A DNA stretch of 18,127 nt, taken from assembly GCA_001464255.1 (NCBI GenBank), contig LNFD01000275.1:1-18127 (forward strand), read 5' to 3'. Of the stretch, positions 6,839-13,952 are shown piece by piece; positions within the stretch are counted from its first letter, which is position 1, and every line of letters starts with the position of its first letter. Below the pieces are notes generated by a model. It worked only from the letters and a program-made list of their open reading frames with translations, ran no database searches and was not told the DNA's origin. This DNA comes from Actinomycetales bacterium Ga0077552 (GTDB taxonomy: Bacteria > Actinomycetota > Actinomycetes > Actinomycetales > Microbacteriaceae). The position numbers and the translations under genes are program-made.

Positions 6839-7972
6839 ATGCCCGTGCTGCTCGACGCCGTGCTCGCCCGCCGCGAGCTGCAACTGCGGCTCGTCTGGGC
6901 CGACGAGACGGCCCGCGCTCGCGCCTGGGGCTGGGTGCACTCGAGCGACCTCGCCGATCCGACCCCCTTCCTCTCCCCCGGCGACGCCCTGCTCACCACG
7001 GGTACGCAGTGGGTGAGCGACGACGACATCGCGCCGTGGGTGGCCCGCCTCGCGGCCGCGGGGGTGCCCGCGATCGGCTTCGGCACCGAGGTCATCCGCG
7101 ACGGCACGCCGGATGCCCTCACCGAGGCCTGCGCCGCCCACGGCGTCGCCCTGCTCGAAGTGCCCTACCGCACGCCCTTCATCGCCGTGGCCCGCGCGGT
7201 CGCCGACCTCGATGCCGAGGAGCGCTACGCGCGGGTGCGCTGGACCCTCGAGACGCAGCGCGCGATCGCCGTCGCCGCCCTGCGCCCGACCGGGCTCGCG
7301 GCCGTCGTCGCGGAGCTCGCCCGCCGCATCGGCGCCGAGGCCGGCATCATCGGCGCGAGCGGCGAGGTGCTCGGAGCGACGCCTCCGACAGCGGTGCTCG
7401 CCGAGGCGCTCGGCATGCTGCGCGCCGGTCGCCGCGCCGCGCGCACCGTCGACGACTGGAGCCTGCAGACGGTCGGTGCGGCCACCGCGCTCACGGGCGT
7501 GCTCGCGATCGGCCCCGGTTCGCTGCACGACGACGCAGAGCGGGCCGTCGTCACCAGCGTCGTGGCCCTCGCGGGCCTCGCCGGGGTCGCCGATACGGAT
7601 GCGCTCGTCGCCGAGGCGGCCGAGACCGCCGGGCGCCTCGCGGCCCTGCGCTCGGCCGTGCAGGCGGCGCTCGTCGCCAGCGAGCCGTCCGCCGCGCTCG
7701 CGCCGGCGCCCCGCGACCCCGACGATCCGGCCGCGCTCGTGCAGCCGCTGCTCGAGCACGACGCCCTCACCGGCGACGACCTCATCGGCACGCTCGGCAC
7801 CTGGCTGCGGTGCGATGCAGTGGCCGAGGCGGCGGCGCTGCGGCTGGGCATCCACCGGCACACGGTTCGCGCGCGCCTGCGGCGCGCGGCAGAGCTGCTC
7901 GACCGCGACCTCGATGCGTTCCCCGCGCGGGCCGAGGTCTGGGCGGCACTGCAGGCCATCGGGCGGGCGTAA
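6839..7972 (+). CDS. PucR-family transcriptional regulator, probable GABA-catabolism regulator
   Basis: A 377-residue regulator. The N-terminal part (about 1-110, with FLSPGDALLTTGTQW and GVPAIGFG) is a PucR ligand-sensing domain. The C-terminal 60 residues contain a PucR-type helix-turn-helix (LGTWLRCDAVAEAAALRLGI followed by HRHTVRARLRRAAELL). The ATG at 6839 has GAAGGA 6 nt upstream. It diverges from gabT with a 128-nt intergenic region, and a PucR-type regulator called GabR is known to activate gab genes in Corynebacterium glutamicum, so a GABA-responsive role here is a reasoned inference. The protein is extremely Ala-rich, consistent with about 83 % GC in one counted line (7261-7320). 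Confidence 0.88.
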   Translation: MPVLLDAVLARRELQLRLVWADETARARAWGWVHSSDLADPTPFLSPGDALLTTGTQWVSDDDIAPWVARLAAAGVPAIGFGTEVIRDGTPDALTEACAAHGVALLEVPYRTPFIAVARAVADLDAEERYARVRWTLETQRAIAVAALRPTGLAAVVAELARRIGAEAGIIGASGEVLGATPPTAVLAEALGMLRAGRRAARTVDDWSLQTVGAATALTGVLAIGPGSLHDDAERAVVTSVVALAGLAGVADTDALVAEAAETAGRLAALRSAVQAALVASEPSAALAPAPRDPDDPAALVQPLLEHDALTGDDLIGTLGTWLRCDAVAEAAALRLGIHRHTVRARLRRAAELLDRDLDAFPARAEVWAALQAIGRA

Positions 7973-7983
7973 CGCCGCGGTTC

Positions 7984-7989
7984 TAGACT
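7984..7989 (+). promoter_or_regulatory. Putative -10 box TAGACT of tRNA-Leu
   Basis: TAGACT lies 10 nt before the mature 5' end of the tRNA, so the primary transcript would carry only a few extra 5' bases for RNase P to remove. No recognisable -35; it begins 11 bases after the stop codon of the PucR-family gene. Confidence 0.4.
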
Positions 7990-7999
7990 GGCGGCACTC

Positions 8000-8081
8000 G
8001 CGGGAGTGGTGAAATCGGCAGACACGCAGGATTTAGGTTCCTGTGCCTTCGGGCGTGAGGGTTCAAGTCCCTCCTTCCGCA
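8000..8081 (+). tRNA. tRNA-Leu (anticodon UAG)
   Basis: All arms can be folded by eye. The acceptor stem GCGGGAG (8000-8006) pairs with CTTCCGC (8074-8080), with A8081 as discriminator. The anticodon stem CAGGA/TCCTG encloses loop TTTAGGT, giving anticodon UAG. A long variable arm with a TTCG tetraloop (GCC-TTCG-GGC) marks a class II tRNA. The T-arm is GAGGG-TTCAAGT-CCCTC. The CCA end is not encoded. It reads CUA and probably other CUN codons. Confidence 0.95.
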
Positions 8082-8112
8082 CTGAGGTCTATCGGCACTG
8101 AGGTCGATCGGC
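8081..8112. repeat. 16-bp tandem duplication at the 3' end of tRNA-Leu
   Basis: Two adjacent copies of ACTGAGGTCTATCGGC (8081-8096) and ACTGAGGTCGATCGGC (8097-8112) differ at one base. A degenerate third start (ACGGCGGTC) follows and leads into the stop codon of the lactate-permease gene. The first copy begins at the tRNA discriminator base. Confidence 0.75.
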
Positions 8113-8120
8113 ACGGCGGT

Positions 8121-9677
8121 CTAGAGCACGAGCAGCAGCGCGAGCACGCCGCCGAGCACGATGACGACGAGCGCGGTCGGCACGGTGCTGCGCAACACAC
8201 GACCCTCCTGCCCCGTGAGGCTCACGGTCGCGACCGCGGCCACGATGTTGTGCGGCGCGATGATGTTGCCGACCGCGGCGCCGAAGGTCTGGGCGCCGAG
8301 CAGCGGGAGCTCGGGCAGCGACAGAGCGCGCGCCGTCGAGGCCTGCAGATCGGTGAACAACAGGTTTGAGGCCGTGGCCGAGCCGGTGATGAACGTGCCG
8401 AAGGCTCCCACGAGTACGGTGAGCAGCGGCCAGGCGAGCCCGATCGACGCCGCAGCGAGCGCGAGCTCTGCCGTCATGCCTGATGACGACATCGTGCGCG
8501 CGATCGTGATCATCGCGATGAGCGCGACGATCACGGGGCCGAGCTGCAGGGTCGCCGTCACGAAGGCCACGCGCACGCGGCGCCACGACGCGCGCTGGAT
8601 GATCGCGCCGACGACGAACGCGACGGTGAGCAGCATCGTCGGGTGGTAGAGGGGCTGCACCGAGCCCGAGAAGCCCGCGGGCAGCTCCCAGGCCAGCACG
8701 ATGCCCTGCAGCAGTTCGCGCAGCGGGGGGATGAGCCGCGTGATCAGCACGACGAGCACGAGCACGAGGTACGGGGCCGCGGCACGCAGAACGGAGAGGT
8801 CGGCGGTCACGACGTCGCGAGCATCCGGGTGCGGGTGCGTCACCGTGACCTCATCAGGCACAGCGGGAAGCCCGCGCGAGTGCACGTGCCGTCGGTGCCG
8901 TGCGAGCACGAAGGAGAACAGCAGCACGCCGACGAGGGCTCCGCCGAGGGTCGGAAGCTCCGGACCGATGAACCACGCGATGAGGCCGAACGGCACGAAG
9001 AAGCAGACCGCCGCCAGCAACCCCCAGCGCCACAGCCCGCGGAAGTGCCCGTAGGCCGTGCCGATAATGACGATCATGACGGCGATGAGCACCACTCCGA
9101 GGGCGAGCGGGAACACCACGGTCGCCTGCGCGAGCTCGGCCGGCGTGACATCGACGAGGGTGCTCTGCGCGAGCACGGGCGTGCCGATCGCACCGAACGA
9201 GACTCCCGCTGCGTGCCCGATGAGTGCCGCTGACACTGCGGCGAGCGCCGGCATGCCCGCCGCCACCAGGAACGGCGCCGCGAGCGCCACGGGCGTGCCG
9301 AACCCGGCGGCCCCCTCGAGGAAGAGGGCGAAGAACCACGCGACGAGAATCGCACCGAGTCGTGGATCGGGGTGCAGCAGGGCGAGCGCCTGGCGCAGGC
9401 GGGCGGCGGCGCCCGTGCTGCGCTGCAGATAGTGGATGCCCAGAGCCGGGCCGATGATGCCCACGACGGTCAGCGCAATGAAGCCGGCTTCGGCGAGCAC
9501 GCCCGCGATGCCCTCCGCGACGCTGAACGAGCCGTCGCCCCCGAAACCGAAGGCGATGACCGCGAGACCGATGGTGAACACCGCGGTCACCAGGCCCGCG
9601 CGCGCCGCAGACCAGCCCGCGACCGTCATGAGCACGAGCACGAGAATCACGGGGGTCAGTGCGAGCAGGCTGAGCAT
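8121..9677 (-). CDS. L-lactate permease family transporter (LctP/LldP)
   Basis: A 518-residue polytopic membrane protein of the lactate permease family, which imports lactate and sometimes glycolate with protons. Hydrophobic segments run the full length. Recognisable family stretches are ALGIHYLQRSTGAAARLRQA, FFALFLEGAAGFGTPVALAA, AAGVSFGAIGTPV, GAFGTFITGSATASNLLFTD and GAAVGNIIAPHNIVAA. The start MLSLLALTPVILVLV at 9677 puts the first membrane helix at the N-terminus and has TACGCT 7 nt upstream. An in-frame start at 9752 would add 25 basic residues across the promoter of the divergent gene and is rejected. No lactate dehydrogenase or lactate regulator is nearby, so the substrate is inferred from family only. 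Confidence 0.93.
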   Translation of the reverse strand: MLSLLALTPVILVLVLMTVAGWSAARAGLVTAVFTIGLAVIAFGFGGDGSFSVAEGIAGVLAEAGFIALTVVGIIGPALGIHYLQRSTGAAARLRQALALLHPDPRLGAILVAWFFALFLEGAAGFGTPVALAAPFLVAAGMPALAAVSAALIGHAAGVSFGAIGTPVLAQSTLVDVTPAELAQATVVFPLALGVVLIAVMIVIIGTAYGHFRGLWRWGLLAAVCFFVPFGLIAWFIGPELPTLGGALVGVLLFSFVLARHRRHVHSRGLPAVPDEVTVTHPHPDARDVVTADLSVLRAAAPYLVLVLVVLITRLIPPLRELLQGIVLAWELPAGFSGSVQPLYHPTMLLTVAFVVGAIIQRASWRRVRVAFVTATLQLGPVIVALIAMITIARTMSSSGMTAELALAAASIGLAWPLLTVLVGAFGTFITGSATASNLLFTDLQASTARALSLPELPLLGAQTFGAAVGNIIAPHNIVAAVATVSLTGQEGRVLRSTVPTALVVIVLGGVLALLLVL

Positions 9678-9684
9678 CGCTCTC

Positions 9685-9690
9685 AGCGTA
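9685..9690 (-). promoter_or_regulatory. Putative -10 box TACGCT of the lactate permease gene (leaderless)
   Basis: TACGCT ends 7 nt before the ATG at 9677. A GAGAG run lies between them, so weak Shine-Dalgarno use on a longer transcript is an alternative. Confidence 0.45.
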
Positions 9691-9719
9691 GGCGAGGCCC
9701 GTGCAGGGCGTTGGGCAGG

Positions 9720-9725
9720 TAGCCT
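9720..9725 (+). promoter_or_regulatory. Putative -10 box TAGCCT of the DedA-family gene
   Basis: TAGCCT lies 38 nt before the ATG at 9764, leaving room for a leader with the Shine-Dalgarno GGAG at 9754-9757. No clear -35. Confidence 0.35.
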
Positions 9726-9763
9726 GAGACACCACCTTTTCTCACGACACACTGGAGCCGCGC

Positions 9764-10558
9764 ATGATGCCGATGGACCTCGGCCTCTTCGATGTTGAGG
9801 CGTGGATCACGGCCGCGGGCGCGTGGGGCCTCGTGCTCGTGTGCGCCATCGTCTTCGTCGAGACCGGCCTGCTCATCGGCTTCTTGCTGCCCGGCGACAC
9901 CCTGCTGCTCATCACGGGCATCTTGACCTTCACAGGCGTGATTCCGCAGCCGATCTGGCTCGTCGTGCTGTGCATCTTCATCGCCGCCGTGCTCGGCGAT
10001 CAGCTGGGCTACTACATCGGCTATAAGGCCGGGCCACCGATCTTCGAACGCAAGTCGGCCGGGTTCTTCAGCAAGAAGAGCGTCGCCCGCACCGAGTACT
10101 TCTTCGCCCGCTACGGCGGCTGGGCCGTCACGATCGCCCGCTTCATCGGCGTCGTGCGCACGATCGCCCCGGTCGCCGCGGGTGTCGGCAAGATGCCCTA
10201 CAAGAAGTTCCTGTTCTTCAACATTCTCGGCGCGTTCCTCTGGGGCGTCGGACTGCCGCTCATCGGGTGGGGCGCCGCCCACATCCCCGGCGTCGCCGAG
10301 GTCGTCACCGAGTACATCGAGATCGTGTTCCTCGTCGTCATCGGCATGGCCGTGGCGGGCATCGCGTGGCACCTCGGTCGCGAGCAGTGGGAGAAGCGCC
10401 AGGAGGCCAGGGCCGCGGCGGCCGGCGAGCCCGTGCCCGAGGTCGAGATCTGGGTCGACGAGTCGGCGCACGACGGGCGCCATGAGGCCGAGCACCCGAA
10501 GGCCGGCTACGGCGTGGGCCCGCACGACGGCAAGCACGAGAAGCAGCCGCCGAGCTGA
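9764..10558 (+). CDS. DedA-family membrane protein (SNARE-associated/VTT domain)
   Basis: A 264-residue integral membrane protein. DedA/VTT proteins are linked to lipid-carrier recycling (undecaprenyl phosphate or phospholipid flipping) and membrane homeostasis. Landmarks: VFVETGLLIGFLLPGDTLLL (residues about 31-50), LGDQLGYYIGYKAG, the YGGWAVTIARFIGVVRTIAP re-entrant region with the conserved Arg pair, and GAFLWGVGLPLIGW. After the last helix (about residue 200) comes a hydrophilic tail of about 60 residues rich in Glu, His and Lys (QEARAAAAGEP to HDGKHEKQPPS). The ATG at 9764 is preceded by GGAG after 6 nt; the next codon is also ATG. The exact substrate is unknown. Confidence 0.94.
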   Translation: MMPMDLGLFDVEAWITAAGAWGLVLVCAIVFVETGLLIGFLLPGDTLLLITGILTFTGVIPQPIWLVVLCIFIAAVLGDQLGYYIGYKAGPPIFERKSAGFFSKKSVARTEYFFARYGGWAVTIARFIGVVRTIAPVAAGVGKMPYKKFLFFNILGAFLWGVGLPLIGWGAAHIPGVAEVVTEYIEIVFLVVIGMAVAGIAWHLGREQWEKRQEARAAAAGEPVPEVEIWVDESAHDGRHEAEHPKAGYGVGPHDGKHEKQPPS

Positions 10559-10578
10559 GGCCGTGCGGCCGCGGGCGG

Positions 10579-11868
10579 TCAGCCGCCGATCGCGAGCAGC
10601 ACGAGCAGCGTCACGTTGAGCGCGATGAGCAGCCCGGCGCACACGATCGCGAGCGCGGTGGTGAGCATCCGGTTGACCGATTCGCCCATGAGGGCCCGGT
10701 CGGCCGTCAGCCGCACGAGCGGGATGAGCGCGAACGGGATGCCGAAGCTCAGCACGACCTGGCTGAGCACGAGGGCGAGCGTGGGGTCGACGCCGAACGC
10801 CAGCAGCGCGAGCGCCGGGATGATCGTGATGACGCGCCGCACGAGAAGCGGGATGCGCACGCGCAGCAGCCCCTTCATGATCTCCGCGCCGGCATAGGCC
10901 CCGACCGAGGTCGAGGCGAGCCCGCTCGCGAGCAGCGCGATCGCGAACAGCAGGGCGACGGCCGGACCGAGCGCGGCCCCGAGCGCCGCGTGCGCCCCCT
11001 CGAGCGTGTCGGTGCCCTCGACGCCCTGCAGGTTGGCCGCGGCGACGAGAAGCATGACGACGTTGACCGAGCCGGCGATCGCGAGCGCGATCGTGACATC
11101 GATGCGCGTCGCCCGCAGCACCGTGGTGCGTCCGGCGCCCGCGGCGACCTGGCCGAAGCGGTCGCGCGTGAGGGCCGAGTGGGCGTAGATCGCGTGCGGC
11201 ATGACGGTGGCACCCAGGATGCTCGCCGCGAGCAGCACGCTCTCGGTGCCGTCGAACCGCGGAAGCAGGCCGGCCGCGGCGGCCGCGGGGTCGGGCGGGC
11301 CGATCACGAGCCCCGCGCAGAAGCCGATGACGATGATGAGGATGAGCCCCGTGATGACGCGCTCGAAGATGCGCACGCCACCTCGCTGGCTCTGCACGAC
11401 GAGCAGCAGCATCGACACGACGCCGGTGATCACGCCGCCGACCAGGAGGGGCAGATCGAAGAGCAGGGAGAGGGCCACAGCGCCGCCGATGACCTCGGCC
11501 ACGTCGGTGGCCATGGCGACGAGCTCGGCCTGGCTCCAGTAGGCGAGCCGCGCCGGGCGGCGGCGGAACCGCTGCCCGAGCGCCTCGGGCAGGCTCAACC
11601 CCGTGACGATGCCGAGCTTGGCCGAGAGGTACTGGATGAGCCAGGCCATGATGTTGCCCGTCACGACGACCCACACGAGCAGGTAGCCGAACAGCGCCCC
11701 GGCCGTCATGTTCGCGGCGACGTTGCCCGGGTCGAGGTAGGCGACGCCCGCGACCATCGCCGGGCCCAGCATCGGGGCGATGACGAGGCCGCCGCGGGCG
11801 GCGATCACGCGGGGGTCGCGGGTGGGGGGCACATCGGTCGGCGGAGGCGCATCCGGATTTTTCGGCAC
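10579..11868 (-). CDS. mntH: NRAMP-family Mn2+/divalent metal transporter
   Basis: A 429-residue proton-coupled divalent metal importer in the cytoplasmic membrane. The metal-binding DPGN motif is at residues 46-49 and the second signature MPH at 223-225 (ILGATVMPHAIYAHSAL); about eleven hydrophobic segments follow a hydrophilic 25-residue N-terminus rich in Pro. The start is GTG at 11868 (VPKNPD read as M), only 9 nt after the mntR stop. There is no Shine-Dalgarno. Instead TAATAT lies 6 nt upstream, and a palindrome covers the start codon. The MntR-type regulator directly upstream supports manganese as the main substrate. Confidence 0.94.
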   Translation of the reverse strand: MPKNPDAPPPTDVPPTRDPRVIAARGGLVIAPMLGPAMVAGVAYLDPGNVAANMTAGALFGYLLVWVVVTGNIMAWLIQYLSAKLGIVTGLSLPEALGQRFRRRPARLAYWSQAELVAMATDVAEVIGGAVALSLLFDLPLLVGGVITGVVSMLLLVVQSQRGGVRIFERVITGLILIIVIGFCAGLVIGPPDPAAAAAGLLPRFDGTESVLLAASILGATVMPHAIYAHSALTRDRFGQVAAGAGRTTVLRATRIDVTIALAIAGSVNVVMLLVAAANLQGVEGTDTLEGAHAALGAALGPAVALLFAIALLASGLASTSVGAYAGAEIMKGLLRVRIPLLVRRVITIIPALALLAFGVDPTLALVLSQVVLSFGIPFALIPLVRLTADRALMGESVNRMLTTALAIVCAGLLIALNVTLLVLLAIGG

Positions 11869-11875
11869 ACCGAAA
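11860..11875. promoter_or_regulatory. Palindrome over the mntH start: probable MntR operator
   Basis: On the minus strand TTTCGGTGTGCCGAAA forms a perfect 6+6 bp inverted repeat with a 4-bp centre. It starts on the last base of the TAATAT box and covers the GTG start codon, i.e. the likely transcription start. This is where a DtxR/MntR-type repressor would act. The same sequence could fold as a hairpin in mRNA. Repeat is directly visible; binding by MntR is inferred from location and gene order. Confidence 0.65.
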
Positions 11876-11880
11876 TATTA
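11875..11880 (-). promoter_or_regulatory. Putative -10 box TAATAT of mntH (leaderless)
   Basis: TAATAT ends 6 nt before the GTG start of mntH. Its first three bases are the TAA stop codon of mntR. No clear -35. mntH would thus have its own promoter besides any read-through from mntR. Confidence 0.5.
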
Positions 11881-12582
11881 GACCTCGGGGCGCGCCTCGA
11901 GCCACACCGAGCCGGCGACCGCGGGCGAGACGACGACCTCGGTGCCGGCACGCCGCAGGATCGCGACACCCGCGCCGCCCTCGGGCGACTCCCCCACCCA
12001 CACGGGCTCGTCGAGCTCGACGCCGAGCTGGTCGAGCACGCGCAGGACGTCGGGATCGCGATCGCTGATGCGCACGACGCGCCCCGCGAAGCCGAAGGGC
12101 GCCTGGTCGAGGCGCACGGCATCCGGTCGACGCAGGGAGCCGTCGGCCGCGGGGATGATGTCGCCGTGCGGGTCGCGGTTCGGGCGCCCCAGCTGGGTGT
12201 CGATCGCGTCGAGCAGGCGGTCGCTCAGGGCGTGCTCGAGCACCTCGGCCTCGTCGTGCACCTCGTCCCAGCGGTAGCCGTGCACGCGCACGAGCCAGGT
12301 CTCGATGAGCCGATGCCGGCGCAGCATCGCGAGAGCGCGCTGCTCGCCCGCGGGCGTGAGGGTGATCGGACCGTAGGGCCGGTGATCGACGAAGCCCGCG
12401 GCGTGCAGCTTCTTGACCATCTCGGTGACGCTCGAGGGGGCGAGCCCTAGCCGGGTCGCGAGCTGGTTGGGCGTGATGGGGTCAGGCTGCCACTCGGTGT
12501 GAGAGTAGATCGTCTTCAGATAGTCGTCGGCGGCATCGACCGTGGTGCGAGGCACCGTGCGGGCGATCGGCGGGGTCGACAT
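11878..12582 (-). CDS. mntR: DtxR/MntR-family metal-dependent regulator, manganese type
   Basis: A 234-residue three-domain regulator that would repress mntH when Mn2+ is plentiful. It has a winged helix (about 16-80, PITPNQLATRLGLAPSSVTE), a dimerisation/metal domain (about 85-150), and a C-terminal FeoA/SH3-like domain (about 160-230). Aligning by eye with DtxR and MntR, the putative ligands are Asp20, His90, Glu94, His109, Glu113, Glu116 and His117. Asp20 and Glu113 replace Met10 and Cys102 of iron-sensing DtxR, matching Asp8 and Glu99 of Bacillus MntR, which argues for manganese. Bacillus Glu11 is a Lys here. The ATG at 12582 has TAGGCT 6 nt upstream. The gene lies 23 nt after rdgB and 9 nt before mntH. 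Confidence 0.9.
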   Translation of the reverse strand: MSTPPIARTVPRTTVDAADDYLKTIYSHTEWQPDPITPNQLATRLGLAPSSVTEMVKKLHAAGFVDHRPYGPITLTPAGEQRALAMLRRHRLIETWLVRVHGYRWDEVHDEAEVLEHALSDRLLDAIDTQLGRPNRDPHGDIIPAADGSLRRPDAVRLDQAPFGFAGRVVRISDRDPDVLRVLDQLGVELDEPVWVGESPEGGAGVAILRRAGTEVVVSPAVAGSVWLEARPEV

Positions 12583-12588
12583 GTGCTC

Positions 12589-12594
12589 AGCCTA
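12589..12594 (-). promoter_or_regulatory. Putative -10 box TAGGCT of mntR (leaderless)
   Basis: TAGGCT lies in the 23-nt gap between rdgB and mntR and ends 6 nt before the mntR ATG, so mntR may be transcribed separately from the murI-rph-rdgB cluster. Confidence 0.5.
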
Positions 12595-12605
12595 CGAGTG
12601 CGGGG

Positions 12606-13199
12606 CTACGCGGCACCGTAACGATCGGCGAGCACGCGCGCGAGGGCCGCGAAGGCGCGCCCCCGGTGGCTGATGGCGTTCTTCTCGTCGGCGCTGATCT
12701 CGGCGCTCGTGACGCTCAGGCCCTCGGGGATGAAGATGGGGTCGTAGCCGAAGCCGCCGACTCCCGCGGGTTCGAGGGCGATCGTGCCGGGCCACACCCC
12801 CAGCTCGACGTGCTCGAACGCAACGCCCTCGCGCGGGTCGACGAGGGCCGCGGCGCACGTGAACTGCGCGGCACGGTTCGGCTCGTCGCCGAGGTTCGTG
12901 AGCACGAGCCGCAGGTTGGCCGTGTCGTCGCGCTCACCCGAGTAGTGGGCGCTATCGACGCCGGGGGCGCCGGCGAGGGCATCCACGCTCACGCCCGAAT
13001 CGTCGGCGATCGCCGGCATGCCCGTGTGCGCCGCGGCGGCGCGCGCCTTGATGAGCGCGTTGCCGGCGAAGCTGTCGGCGTCTTCGACCGGGGCAGGCCC
13101 GTCGTAGGGAAGCAACTCGAGTTCGGGCAGGGCCACCCCCAGGATGCGCTGCAGCTCGGCGACCTTGTGCGCGTTGTGCGTCGCGACGACGACCTTCAT
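12606..13199 (-). CDS. rdgB: RdgB/HAM1 family non-canonical purine NTP pyrophosphatase
   Basis: A 197-residue housekeeping enzyme that hydrolyses dITP, ITP and XTP to monophosphates and so keeps deaminated purines out of DNA and RNA. Motifs in order: VVVATHNAHKVAELQRIL at the N-terminus, the catalytic-region AIADDSGVSVDALAGAPGVD, FGYDPIFIPEG, and the C-terminal ISHRGRAFAAL. Length matches the family. Its ATG follows the rph stop codon by 3 nt, so the two are almost certainly cotranscribed. This rph-rdgB order is common in actinobacteria. Confidence 0.96.
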   Translation of the reverse strand: MKVVVATHNAHKVAELQRILGVALPELELLPYDGPAPVEDADSFAGNALIKARAAAAHTGMPAIADDSGVSVDALAGAPGVDSAHYSGERDDTANLRLVLTNLGDEPNRAAQFTCAAALVDPREGVAFEHVELGVWPGTIALEPAGVGGFGYDPIFIPEGLSVTSAEISADEKNAISHRGRAFAALARVLADRYGAA

Positions 13200-13202
13200 G
13201 GC

Positions 13203-13952
13203 CTACGCCCCGAGCGCGGTGCGCTGCATGCCCGCGAGGTCGAGGCAGCCGGCGAGAGCGAGGTCGAGCAGGGCGTCGAGCTCGGCGCGGTCGAAGGGCG
13301 CACCCTCGGCCGTGCCCTGCACCTCGACGAAGTGGCCCGAGCCCGTGACGACGACGTTCATGTCGGTCTCGGCCCGCACGTCCTCCACGTAGGCGAGGTC
13401 GAGCAGCGGGGTGCCGTCGATGATGCCGACGCTCACGGCGCTCACCGAATCCTTCAGGGCGACGGCCTTCTTGGCGATGAAGCCCCGCTCGCGGCCCCAC
13501 TCGATCGCGTCGGCGAGGGCGACGTAGGCGCCCGTGATCGCGGCCGTGCGCGTGCCGCCGTCGGCCTGCAGCACGTCGCAGTCGATGACGATCGTGTTCT
13601 CGCCGAGCGCCTTCATGTCGACGACGGCGCGCAGGCTGCGGCCGATGAGGCGCGAGATCTCGTGGGTGCGACCGCCGACCTTGCCCTTGACGGCCTCGCG
13701 GTCCATGCGGTCGTTGGTCGAGCGCGGGAGCATGCCGTACTCGGCCGTGACCCAGCCCTTGCCCTTGCCGGTGAGCCAGCGCGGCACGCCGTTCGTGAAG
13801 CTCGCGGTGCACAGCACCTTCGTGCCGCCGAAGCTGATGAGCGCGCTGCCCTCGGCCTGGGCGCTCCAGCCCCGCTCGATCGTGATGGGGCGCAGCTGGG
13901 ATGCTGTGCGGCCGTCGGCGCGCAGGCCCCCGGATTCGGCGATCGTGGTCAT
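13203..13952 (-). CDS. rph: Ribonuclease PH
   Basis: A 249-residue phosphorolytic exoribonuclease that trims 3' ends of tRNA precursors, releasing nucleoside diphosphates. Landmarks: RADGRTASQLRPITIERGW near residues 11-29, GGTKVLCTASF, WVTAEYGMLPRSTNDRMDRE, GRTHEISRLIGRSLRAVVDM, and IDCDVLQADGGTRTAAITGA. The ATG overlaps the murI stop as ATGA, and AGAGG lies a few bases upstream. Full length for the family. Confidence 0.97.
   Translation of the reverse strand: MTTIAESGGLRADGRTASQLRPITIERGWSAQAEGSALISFGGTKVLCTASFTNGVPRWLTGKGKGWVTAEYGMLPRSTNDRMDREAVKGKVGGRTHEISRLIGRSLRAVVDMKALGENTIVIDCDVLQADGGTRTAAITGAYVALADAIEWGRERGFIAKKAVALKDSVSAVSVGIIDGTPLLDLAYVEDVRAETDMNVVVTGSGHFVEVQGTAEGAPFDRAELDALLDLALAGCLDLAGMQRTALGA

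Noticed and set aside
5287..7122. In-frame N-terminal extension of gabD that would make a protein of about 1100 residues
   Set aside because: The extension is a shadow of gabT, in another frame, and low in complexity; the dehydrogenase family start is at 5286.
10559..10587. GC-rich small inverted repeats between dedA and mntH stops
   Set aside because: One has a 2-nt loop and the other a 5-bp stem over the mntH stop; too weak to call a terminator in this GC content.
10990..12450. 486-codon open frame opposite mntH and mntR
   Set aside because: Antisense to two clear genes; the product is a run of charged residues without structure-like pattern.
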